Shown: one piece after another, positions 46,073 through 57,260 of the stretch
How the letters are laid out: each line of letters starts with the position of its first letter
How positions within the stretch are numbered: position 1 is the first letter of the stretch
Assembly: GCA_001632425.1 (NCBI GenBank)
Contig: KV425557.1
Span: forward strand, 1-64,000
From: Neolentinus lepideus HHB14362 ss-1
Lineage: Eukaryota > Basidiomycota > Agaricomycetes > Gloeophyllales > Gloeophyllaceae
Direction: 5' to 3'
DNA: 64,000 bases
Program-made: the position numbers and the translations under genes
Notes under the pieces: generated by a model
Told to the model about the DNA's origin: nothing
What the model saw: the letters and a program-made list of their open reading frames with translations, nothing else
Databases searched by the model: none

Positions 46073-47402
46073 ATGTCGAACCCTGTCCTCCATGTCTGGC
46101 CAGGGCGTTGGGGGCTCATCTCCCTCGACTCACATTGTCTAGCAGCCGCGCTCTACCTCCAGCTCACCATCCCCGGCCACTTCTCCGTCGCCGAATGCAC
46201 GAACCCGGACGTTTCTCCTAGTGGTAGGTTAGTACACCTCCTGGCCACGGACGTCTATCGTTCTAATGCCCAGAACCAGGTAAACTCCCCTTCCTGACCG
46301 ATGGCATGCATTCCGTCTCGCCTTTGGCATCTATTATAAAATTTGTATCCCGTCGGAGACTTGGGGAATCGGCTTCGGACAGCGGTACCTATCTTGTCAA
46401 CAATCTCGACGTAGAACTGACCGCCCATGAGCGAGCACAAAAGGCAGCTTGGTGTGCTCACATAGAGTCGCAAATTGGAGACCTTCTGGTGAGTCTGTAT
46501 GCCTTCGTCCGGTATGTCCATCCTCAGCCATGATCGAGGGACATGCAATGTACTCCATGGACGTAAATTGGCGTGAACTCGTCCATCCGACACTGGCAAG
46601 TGTGCTATCTATCCCTCAACGATATTATGTTCCTGGTCGTATCCGTGAAACGTATAAACCTCGCTTGGAAGCGTCTGAATTGTGGGATGTTCCCGGCGAG
46701 GAGGCTGAAGAGAAACCAAAGTTTGGTGAAAAGAAGAAGGAGGAGCCAAAGGAGCATCAATTCAAGCGGGTGTTTCAGAGAGAGAGGGTAATTTGAGATC
46801 TCTTTCTCCGAGTTCTTTGGGACTCAGGCCATGCACTAGGTGTTGGATAAGGCGAGGGATTGCTTAGATATCTATGCCAGATTGCTCGGGCAAAAGCGAT
46901 TTTTCTTCCATGATCGGTACTTGCGTTCATCTTGCCCAAAGCATTTCAGCCCTGAACAGTCATTTACAGCCCGACAACTCTGGACGTGGTACTGGCATCA
47001 CACATTCTTCTCCTCGTCAATCCACCTTATCCAGACCCTCTCCTCAAGTCCCTCGTAACCGACTCCTACCCGGAACTAGCATCCCACGCTCGTTCTGTGT
47101 ATTCGATCGCATTCCCAAGCAGTGAATCCTATCCGGCTCTTGCCTCCCACGAACAAAGCTCACTACGGGCTCTTATTCCGTCATTCAAGTTCCCCACCCG
47201 GTCTTCTATAGCCCGACCAGAAGTGGCGGTGGAGCATGGCGGGGTCGATATCCTGACGTGGGGGTGGATTGCGCTAGCTGCTGTCGGCACGGTAGGTTTC
47301 TGGTTTTTGAATAGGCCTAGTCGTTCTCTCTTGTATGTGGGTCCAGAGGCGGAGGAAGAGGAAAGTGAAGTATTGCTAGATGCTGACGAGGATGATGGGT
47401 AG
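46073..47402 (+). CDS. Metaxin-like outer-membrane protein (Sam35/Sam37/Tom37 type)
   Basis: Exons 46073-46223, 46280-46488, 46539-46787, 46840-46916 and 46970-47402 make 372 aa. The glutathione-transferase-like N-terminal part begins PVLHVWPGRWGLISLDSHCL, and contains KLPFLTDGMHSVSPLASI. The C-terminal part contains IPQRYYVPGRIRETY, FFFHDRPTTLDVVLASHILL, and a single C-terminal membrane anchor (ILTWGWIALAAVGTVGFWFL) with a short acidic tail. Metaxins join the SAM complex, which inserts beta-barrels into the mitochondrial outer membrane. The match to Sam37 versus metaxin 1 cannot be settled by eye. Confidence 0.88.
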
Positions 47403-47988
47403 CGCGATTCTTACATATGTGCTTGAATTCATGGTTCGATGAAATGGTAGTCGTAATAACAACATCTGATACTGTAGTGGACAGACTGGACGCCCTTTTT
47501 TTATCATTCGGGGGGATATGTCAAATCACAATTCTTGACATCTCCGAAAACTGAAGTGATACAAAATGGGAGTTGATGGGAAGGCATAAAAGTTGGTACA
47601 TAGGTGCAATCATACCGCGAGATTACGACTGTAAAGTCGGCTTTTCAAAATCTTGAGTGATCTTATATATGGGAGGCCAAACACTGCCGAGAATGAGTAG
47701 TAAAGCATGGGAAACTGGAGATTTCGTGTGATGCCTGTACTTAACTCATAATCTATGACTACGGGACCTATATTTTATATGCATTAGTACCATCTGCATA
47801 TACCGATAACCGTGAATATCAAGGGTACATCCACGAAGCCACATCCAACGTTCTATCTGTGTGGCATCCGAGTCCGCCACCGGCAATATTTGTTATGCAC
47901 AGCCACAGATCACGGCAATTTCAGTGATCCCCGAGCGCACAACTTCGTTGACGCCGCGACCTGTTCGCCGTTCGTCCCACCTGCCGAC
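47403..47988. other. Upstream region of TAF7, no gene seen
   Basis: About 585 bp. A frame running in from 47812 is open up to the TAF7 ATG at 47989 but lacks protein character, so translation likely starts at 47989. Confidence 0.4.
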
Positions 47989-49648
47989 ATGGACGACGAG
48001 CACATCGTCGTGGACGACGTGGAAGACAAGCCAATAACGAACGGCTCCTTGAGCTCCCATGCCACTCGGACCCGCAACCAGGCGTCAGACTTGTACCGAC
48101 CGTCAGGGTCCTCTCGCATGCATGGGACGCCCGTCCCGCTCACCGAGCGCACGACGCGCTCGGCCGCGGCGCGCTCGAAGCCACAGCCCAAACTGAAGCT
48201 GAAGCTGAGCGAGAAGGCTGCGCAGCAGGCGCCTGGGATGTCGTTCCTAGGGTCCTACGACAGGGAGTTGGATTCGGACGAGGAGGATCTTGCGTTTGAG
48301 GAGCAGTTTATCTTGAGGATGCCCCCTGGGGAGGATTGTGAGAGGTTGAGGAAGATGGTTGCGGCGAGAGAGCTTGATAATGATGTGTGGTTCAAGTTCA
48401 AAGGTATGCGCGGCAACACTCGTATCTTCGACTTCCACACGTTCGCTATAGATGCCAGACGCGCTGTCTTTCATGTTGGGAGCAATTTATACAATGCTAA
48501 ACTTGTCGATCTACCATGTATTATTGAATCTCAGAAGACACTGGACAACAAACAGATGTTCAAAGTAGCCGATATATGCCAGGTTGCCTGATTCTATCCT
48601 GTGGTTTGACCAGTGCTGACAGAAGCTCTTAGATGCTCATCGTTGAGAACCGCATTCAAAATGAAGAGACGGTCAGTAGCAACAAAAGTTTCAATATTGA
48701 CGAGTTCATATGGCCGCACGGTGTCACGCCACCACTACACTGGGTTCGGAAGAGAAGATTTAGGAAAAGGGTTAACAGACGAGTGCATACGCAGCGATAG
48801 ATATCCCAATCACAGATACTGAAGAATTGCTGTTCAGACAATTGAAAGTGTGGAAGAGCAGGTTGAGCGACTGCTAGAGGCAGATGCTGCAGCGTCGCAA
48901 GTCCGATATGGTGAGTGACTTCCGTACTCCCGCATTTCTCGAGCTAACATACTTGTCACACAGATGTGCTAGAGAACGTCAACCCTGAATGGTCTGACTC
49001 TGAATTCGCAGACCACGAACAATCTTTCGATGCGCCCACACCCGCATTCGGCTCCGAGCTCGGCGACGCACCCACACCAGCGCCCGGTGAAGAGGACATC
49101 GGCCAGGACGAAGGCGACGAGGAAGAGGGTGACGAGGAGGGCGACATTGACGAGGAGCTCGCGGCGGAGCTGAACCTCGCGTTTGCTGACGAGGACGATG
49201 GTGAAGAAGCAGACGAAGAAGAAGAGGATGAGAGTGAAGAGGATGACGAGGACGAGGACGAAGATAACGAAGTCAGCCAGGCGAAGAAGTTGTTGAATGA
49301 GGAGATCAGAGACCTCGAGGCTGCTGTAAATAAGAAGGAAGGAGAGGTGGCGAGCACCGCGAACCCATTGATCAGGGTGAGTCGCTATTCGCGACCCAGC
49401 GTCGGCCTTATATCGTTACTCACTGTCTATGTTAGCGCCGGTTCGAGGATGCTCTCAAGAAGCTCAAGGCGGATCTAGCTATGAAAGTGGCACAAAGAGA
49501 AGAAATGAAGGAAAAACAACGGGTCGCGAAAGAAGGCGCCTCGGAGACCTTGGACACGGACGGCGATATGGGTTTGAACGACGAAGACGACGCGGAGGAC
49601 GATCTTTTCGGACCCGAAGAATCTGGAATAGCTATGGACATCGGTTGA
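47989..49648 (+). CDS. TAF7: TFIID subunit TAF7 (TAFII55 N-terminal domain)
   Basis: Six exons (47989-48403, 48452-48582, 48633-48782, 48838-48910, 48964-49376, 49436-49648) join to about 464 aa. The TAFII55 domain is clear: EEQFILRMPPGEDCERLR, DARRAVFHVGSNLYNAKLVD, LPCIIESQKTLDNKQMFK, then NIDEFIWPHGVTPPLHWVRK. The C-terminal half has a strongly acidic Asp/Glu run (about 49100-49280) and a coiled coil. TAF7 binds TAF1 inside TFIID and restrains its acetyltransferase until transcription starts. ATG at 47989 was chosen over upstream frame because MDDEHIV begins the conserved acidic start. Confidence 0.94.
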
Positions 49649-49735
49649 TTACTTGCCTAACAAGATCGCTTTCTTTGTATTTGCGTGCATCAAGCATGTT
49701 GTATGAGTATAAATATAGCATCATGTATAATACCG

Positions 49736-52190
49736 TTACATCGGCAGCAAGCAGGCCAACCCACCCTGCAGCGCCAGCGGCGCATACACCAAGCACACGA
49801 ACGGCGCGAACCACACCCCTAAGATCTCCCAACTCCATAGCGCCCTCTGCATCTCCCCCGGAAGCCACACCATCCAGCCGAAGGCCAGAAACACGTAAAG
49901 TAAGTACATCACTGTCCGAACGGGGAGCAAAGGGGACGAGGAGGCCAGGGTTAGCGGTATGCCCAATAAAACGGCTGTTGTCGCTGCTAGTGAGAAGTTG
50001 AGGACGGAAGTTACTGATATGACCGTCGACGCGATGCAGAGGTTTATGGATTTAAGGACTCGGTTGATGGCTGGCAGCTCGTCCCGGCGAGCGAAAGAAG
50101 TCAGTGAGCAGAGTACGGGAATTGGCGAGGTAAGGCATAGGGTGAACAGGAAGAGCATCTAGAATGAATTATAGGTTAGATCCGTCTCTCTTATAATAGA
50201 GCGGTACATTGACTTACGATTACAGGATTCAGCACTGGAGTTCCCGTCAGCGCCAGGAAAACGACAAATCCAAACGCGTGTGTATATAGCACGATACAAA
50301 GAGCATGAAGAAGTGGTCTCGGTTGACGCGCCCACTTCACTTCGCTAGTCGCAGTGTTAGATTTTCCGTTTCCACCTTCCGCTTTTTTCACGCGCCAACC
50401 CGCACCAATCCATTCTGATATCCCACCAAAGAGCATTGACACGCTGATCAAGACGGCGCTGGGGAGGTATTTCCCGATCTTCAGAAACGTGTAGGGGCTA
50501 GTCATGATGTAGAAGAAGAACGAGGCGTGGAGGCGCTCGAGGAGATTATTTGTTGTTCTTAGAGACGATTCGACCACTCTGCAGTACAATGAGAAGAATT
50601 AGCCAGAAGCGGATGTAGCATGACAGTGATGAGTGTGCGCACCGCCCCATAGCGTGAAATCCGTGTGGCCCCGGAGCAGGCTCTCCGTATAATGTTATGG
50701 CATCTATACGGAACCTGCTCGCCTCCATCAGAATGCTTGTAATAATACGACCTGGAGAAACACGACGCACTGGTGGAATAAACCGTGGACCCCACTAGCC
50801 ATCCCACGTCCCTGGTAACCAACGTGCCGGAGCACATTCTTCGCCCGATACGAGAACTCTTTGAATTCCTTGTTACGTTTGACGAACTCTGGAAGCCAGA
50901 ATGGCAAGTCGAGTACATCTTTGTTCGGGAATTCACTGTGATGGAATTGATCGTAGAGCAGCACAGGGATGCCTCCTGTATAACGGGAGATGATCTGGCA
51001 CGAGTTGACTAAATCTTGGTTGGGAAGACGTCCGTTCAGGCCCTCTAAAGTTCCAGCATCAACTAAGGTGAACGGAGGAAGCTTGTGGGTAGTTACAGAC
51101 CTAGGAAGAGGCCAATATGGGAAAACGAATGCCCGGGATAATCGATATTCAAAGCGGTCCATATCACCCCCGAGGATAGAACCAAAGGGTCCGCGCGCAA
51201 GTCTCAAAATAAGTAGATTAGGGTGCCTGAGTACTGATCCTGAGACAGAACTGGACGTACTGGATTGCACAGAGCCGTGGTATGTACTCAGCCACGCATG
51301 CATACCTTCCATATATCCATCACTAAGGACGAATATGATATCCTTAGCCCACAACGAGTAGTCTGTAGATAATAGACAAGGGAATAATGGTCGGAGACTA
51401 GAAAACATATGCAGACTGACTTACTCTTCAGGAAAGCCGCGAGAGCTAGTACGGTAGAGACACCCCGCCTGTTCAGAGTGCCGTCACCTTCTCCCGCTCT
51501 GCTGAGCCACGAAGCACTGATAACCATTGCTTCATCACCAGAAGCACGAGGAGAAGAGAACACCGCATAAACATTTGCCCCTTGTACAACCTGATACGGT
51601 TACATGAATATCATCCAACCTCAGCATCATTCGCACCTTATCTCCGTTAGTATAAGCATAGAGTTGTGTAGCAGCGGGAATACCGAGCTTCTGAAACTCA
51701 GTGACAAGCATGTCCGCTCTCCTAAAACAGATGATTAATGCACGCAGAGCTGACATGCGTGGAGTTCCGAACTCACTCAATACTGGAGATATTGTGCTGC
51801 ACCCATTCCTCTACCTGGTCAAGATACCGGTCCGCTCGATGTACATCAGCCCAATCCCAATACGTGTTGACCTATGCAACGTCGGTGTCTATAGAGCACG
51901 ATATAACAGCGAGTATACCTGAGCGGGCTGGAGTGCGTTCTCGTCTATATATGTTCCTTGACTTAGCATAGGCAAGGGTATGGCGAGCATCCATATGAGT
52001 CCCACGAGAAGTAGAGTCACTCTGTAGTATGTGCTTTTGAGTGCACAGCAGGTCGACGGACAATTGTTGAGACATACCTGATGAAACGGAGTCTCTTCCA
52101 CAGAAGTGCTGCTAACGCCTTCCGCCTGCGTATGCGCACTCGAGCACCATCCTCATTTCCAGCTCTTTTGAGTCGGCTGAGCAGACTCAT
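49736..52190 (-). CDS. GAA1: GPI transamidase component GAA1
   Basis: The minus-strand gene runs from ATG at 52190 to a stop at 49736 in about ten exons. It starts with a basic cytosolic stretch (RIRRRKALAALLWKRLRF), then a first membrane segment (VTLLLVGLIWMLAIPLPML), a large luminal part with the M28-peptidase-like fold (MVISASWLSRAG, DIIFVLSDGYMEGMHAWL, RGPFGSILGGDM, QDLVNSCQIISRYTGGIP, and RHVGYQGRGMASGVHGLFH), and several C-terminal membrane segments. Gaa1 forms the peptide bond between protein and GPI anchor in the ER, with Gpi8. The last stop lies 87 bp from the TAF7 stop, an almost overlapping tail-to-tail pair. Confidence 0.9.
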
Positions 52191-52400
52191 GACATTACGG
52201 AGCAAATGTAACTTGGAGCCTGCGTCACTGCAGTAGCAGAGACGTTGTGAATGAGGCCGAGGCGTCGATCAGCTTTCCCCAGCCCACGTGTAGCTCCAGT
52301 ACTTGTGGCTGTGGTAGAGGAAGCTTCAAGCACTGGCCAGTGTCTGCGTTCAACCCGAATCTACCAGTGACCACATCTTTTCCTCTCAGCCTATAAACGA

Positions 52401-55400
52401 ATGCCAGCGATGCGTAGACGTCGCGCTTCACCCGCTTCCAGAGGTCTGGCAGCGGGCGAAAAGCTGAAGCGAGAAGGACTTCAAGGCTCCCAGTTTAATC
52501 TATGGAGCTGGGTCGGGACAGAAGTCACGAGCGCCGCTGAAATCACAGACGAACATCTTATGTTCTGTTGTGGTTTATCCGAACGGAACGGATGGCCTAT
52601 TTGTCGCAATAAATACTCGAAGGTGACCTCGCCAGAGTTCGAAACAAGCTCCGCCGAGCCAACTGATGTCAATGAGGACATCGTTGTCATTTCTGATGAT
52701 GAGAAGACCCAAGGATGTTCCCGTAGAGCTTGCAGACTCAACCCCAACTGCTTGAATTATTTGGGTCAAGACGCATGGGAGAACGAAGGTATATATCGCT
52801 CGAGTTAATAAGAACAGTGATCCTTACACACTTGCAGAAAAAGCTAGAGAGGCATATCTGAAGGCGGCGAACTTGAAGAGCGACCCTCGAGATGACATGA
52901 GGACGTCAGGTTCTCCTGTTGGACTAAAGGTGCGCACTCTTACACACTTACACGTTAGACATGGTTCACTCGCGGTTCTCACAGAATCTGGGTGCTACTT
53001 GCTACGCAAACGCGTTTCTTCAAGTACGCGCAATGCATTGTCTTGTCGCTCACACTTCATCTTACCCTACAGGTTTGGTTCCAAGACCTAGCTTTCCGCA
53101 CTGGGGTCTACAAATATCTTCCAAGCCAAGATATAGAGCATGAATACCAGATATCTCCCGTTTTTCAGCTGCAAGTCACCTTTGCAGCCATGCAAGAAGG
53201 ATTACACAAAGTTTTCAATCCTGTAAAACTCGTCGAGAGCCTGCAGCTACGAACAACCGAGCAACAAGATGCACAAGAGTCTGTATTTATCTTGGTCTTG
53301 CGCGGTTGACGATGAACCGTCGAGCCATGGCAGGTTTTCGAAGTTGTTCATGTCATATCTCGACACAGAGTTCAAGAAACAGTCAGAGCCATCTCTGAAG
53401 ACGCTCATACCTGATCAGGTAAGCCGAGGTAGACCCTAGAAGTGTCTTGCATCGCCTTGTTTCTGTATTTCGCATCTCACTCTATCGGCAGTTTCAAGGT
53501 ACGCAAGTCTACGGCACGGAATGCCAGAATTGTCACAACAGGTCGGAGAGGAATAGCGAGTTCTTCGAGCTCGAGATCCACCTCGAGGTACTTGAAAGAG
53601 AAGAAATCTATGACGTCCAAACCGGATATACACTGATCTTCCTTCATCGCTCCAGCACAACTGCAAACTGGAAGACCGCATAGGAGCGCTCCTTCAGCCC
53701 GAGATCCTCTCCGGAGACAACAAGTAGGGCCCGACCTTCAAGGTATCCTGTACCTTCTAATGCTGATTCCAATCTTTGCACGTCATTACAGGTACCTTTG
53801 CTCTCACTGCGACTCCCTCCAAGACGCGACGCGATACGCCCAGCTGCGCCAGCTCCCGCCCGTCTTACACATCTCCCTCCTGCGCTTTGTGTACGACCTG
53901 TCGTCTATGGAGCGGAAGAAGTGCAGCCACGCCGTGACGTTCCCTATGGTCCTCAACATGGATCAATTTTTGGATGCCAGACTGTTCGATTCTGGCGGGA
54001 ACAGGAATAGAAATGTCTATCACTTGAGAGGAGTGTTGTTACATAGAGGTCCAAGTGCATGGCATGGGCACTACGAAGCGCAGGTGTATGATGTTGCGTA
54101 TGTGACTTCCTGGCTACGCAATGGGTTTTTATGCTCAGTGTTTGTTAGGAGCAAGCAGTGGTACCAGTTCGACGACGAGTCGGTCACGAAGCCAAAATCG
54201 ATGGCGTATTTGTTTGATGAGGCAGATGTAGACGTCGAGGGTGAGAGCAAGACTGTTCCGAAGTGAGAACTAAACACGGGATATGATTGGCGATGATGCT
54301 TACTTCTCGCCCAGAACGACGAAAGTTCGCACTGGCCGTCAGGGCACGAAGCGCAAGCGACAGACGCGGGATGGCGAGAAACAGAAGCAAGTTGTGATTG
54401 AACACACATTGAGATTGCCTGATCGGCCGTCTAGGGAGATCCCACCTAGTCAAGGAGCTTCTACCAAGTGAGTAGGGGCTTTACTTTCTTGAACAGCAGT
54501 CACAGATGATACGATAGGCCCATTACCTCGAAAGAGGCATATATGCTCGTATATGTGCGGGAAACGAGTGACTCTGACACACCACCGAAGGTCAACGTGT
54601 CGAGTCCTCCACCCACTGCCGGCGGTCACGCTCCAAGAGCTTCGCCTCCACCTCCGCTGCCAGCCATGGAGGTGATCAACAGACTGAATGCGGAGTTGGT
54701 TAAATCAGTGGAAGAATTTAATCTCAAGTATGTCAGATTGTGAGGCGGATTCGTCTGACATTACAACTCTATGACAGAAAGAAAGAGAAAACAGCTGAAT
54801 TTGGAGAATTCCAACAGAGGATGAGAGATGCGTACGGTCAGTGGATGGTCTCGAGTTATGCCGAAGTATGTCCCTTCTGTATGTCTGGCAAGGGAAAGTC
54901 GGTGATGTTGCTTTAGCCCAGCGTAATCGCTAGTGCCGACCTCCTTGAAAAGTGGTTATCGACCGGGTTAACTGATGCAGAGCCGTCTCTCGAAGTGTCG
55001 AAGCTCACAGGTGGAGACGAGCAGACAGGCGAGGAAGGAACATCTGTCTCTACTTCTCAGCTTGTCCCAGTACCTCTAGTGGAACAGACGTTCTCCAACT
55101 CGGATATCATTTGTCATCATGGTCTGCTCGATCCCAGAAAGGCAGGGGGCATGAAACGATTGAAGAAGGTATGTGCTGCCGTTCATGTGCGCATATATAG
55201 CTTTCCCCAGGTGCTGACCATTATTCATGCTAGTCTGCCTATGAACGAATCAGGCGCATGGCTTGTTCTACGTTACTCCCAGAACTCTCTAGCAGAGACG
55301 CCTGTCGCATTTGCGCGACAGAACTGTTCAAAGGTGATTTTCATCATTCAGGTTCATTCGATGTTCATAACTGAGGACCTGCAGAGCAACTTTATCAAAG

Positions 55401-57057
55401 GGAACATCCGAAGCTGGTAGCGCAGTTCAATAAGTTATGTACGGACGACAGAGACTCCAAAAGGTACTGGATCTCTAAAACATGGCTGAAAGGTAAGACG
55501 TTCAAGTATGTGAACTGGTACCAATTCTGTCATACCCGATATCGCGTCTCTAGATTGGAAACTGTCGAAGCCGAAGATGCACCAACCCGGTTCACAGGAT
55601 CCCGCGCCCGACTCTGTGCCTTTCGCCCTTCATGTACGCTGTGAACATGGAGGTCTTTGCCTCGACAGTACTCTACGTCGTACAATACCTGAACCAGTAA
55701 GTACAGTGTTTCTTGGCAGCGTTCCATCTGCTGATTGCTTTGCAGGCCTACGACATGCTGAAAGCGTATTTCTTGTCATGGCAAACCCTGTCCGTGGAAG
55801 ACGTGCCTTGTGCGATTTGTGAGATTTCGAGGCATGGTTGCAAGGAAGAGCAATCAGAGTTGAAGGGCAAAGCAGAACTGGAGAAGGTTTGTTCGGCTGA
55901 TGTGCATCCATCGTAGTGTTTAACGTATCGTCAGACTAGACTCAGCAATTTGTACGATAGTGCCCTCGAGCACTACGGTGATATTCCGTTCGATTCCGTG
56001 TCTGCTGTAGTCCCTGCCGAGTTTGTGTCAGCGTGGAGGCGATGGGTGCGTCAGCCACATAAGGCTCCCCGACCAGGCAAGCTCGACAATTCGTCTTTTT
56101 TTTGTCAACACGGTATGCTGCTCTTAGACCCCGAGACGACAGACATGGATGGCCCTGTAGCCCTTGCATCAATCGAAGAATGGAAAGCACTCGAGGATCT
56201 GTAAGTATGGGGCTACCCTTGTTCCATGATTAAGTACTGACACTTCCACTGAGTTACTTGGCAGGTCCTCTAATCTCCATTGAAAAGCGACACGATGAAG
56301 GCGGTCACCGTATCATCCGTAACGTTGACGTATGCCAGGACTGCCGTATTCAAAGGTGATTATTCGGATTCGGACCACGAGTGCCCGTTCTTATCCCTAA
56401 CCTGTTCCTCCAGGAAATCGGAATACACAACCACCGAAATCAATGTTCGAATATACGGTGAACAGTCTGCCAAAGAAAATACCGGAGACGCCGATTACCG
56501 AGGTCAGGCCAGCAGTATTGTGACTTATGAATCCCGCGGCACCCGGAGATCCAAACGCATTCGAAAAGATGTCCCAAAACGGGACCATCTTAAGATTATT
56601 GTATCAAAGGACACAACTATCAAAGACCTGAGATTCAAGGTGCGAGGAACGTTCTCAGTGTCTGAATTAACGCTCAGGGGTCATGCGGCAGGTGCAAGAA
56701 GAAAGTGGCGTGCCAAGCATATGCCAGCGTCTGTTCTGCCGTGATCAGGAGCTGGATGACAGTTCTGCCACCATCGGTGGTCTTGGTATCCTGTCCAACG
56801 ACATTATCGACGTACGTCAGCAGTCACAGGAAGCGCTAGATGAGACTCTGGATACAACAAACAAGAGACCCCGCCTTGACGACGGAAAAGCATTTGATGG
56901 TACAATGCTAGGTCGTCAATGCGACCCTCAACCTAACACGAGAGTGCAACAGGATATAGAACCTGTTCTTTTCACTGATAAGGAATGTTCTGTATGTACT
57001 TACCGGAACGCTGAGGGTGCCGGGATATGCATCATGTGCGATACCCAACTTACATGA
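52401..57057 (+). CDS. USP48-like ubiquitin-specific protease with Ubl and RanBP2-type zinc finger tail
   Basis: A long gene of more than fifteen exons on the plus strand. The catalytic cysteine box NLGATCYANAFLQ sits in its own 39-nt exon (52985-53023), followed by QQDAQEFSKLFMSYLD, a CxxC zinc pair, LHISLLRFVYDLSS, and the histidine box GPSAWHGHYEAQVYD. The order matches human USP48. Middle exons look like DUSP domains (YWISKTWLKDWK, CQHGMLLLDPE). The C-terminal part has a ubiquitin-like segment (HLKIIVSKDTTIKDLRFKV) and ends with a RanBP2-type zinc finger (CSVCTYRNAEGAGICIMC). Such enzymes trim ubiquitin in the nucleus. ATG at 52401 is the simplest start; one upstream exon is possible. Confidence 0.85.
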
Positions 57058-57260
57058 CACGTACTGGCGAAAGTACTCTAATTGCTGAATAACACACTAC
57101 GAACCCATGGTCGAAGTGCGGGTGATAAAATGGTGTAGATGATACATTGTATTCTATATGCACATAGATGATGTCACGGGACAAAAACAATGCAGATAAT
57201 GATATAATGGACAGCCTGAATACCGGACATGAACGAACAAACGAGAATACTCAGGTCGAG

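Noticed and set aside
48956..49357. Serine-rich 133-residue frame on the minus strand
   Set aside because: It is the reverse reading of the Asp/Glu-rich run of TAF7 (GAN codons read as serine codons) and has no independent support.
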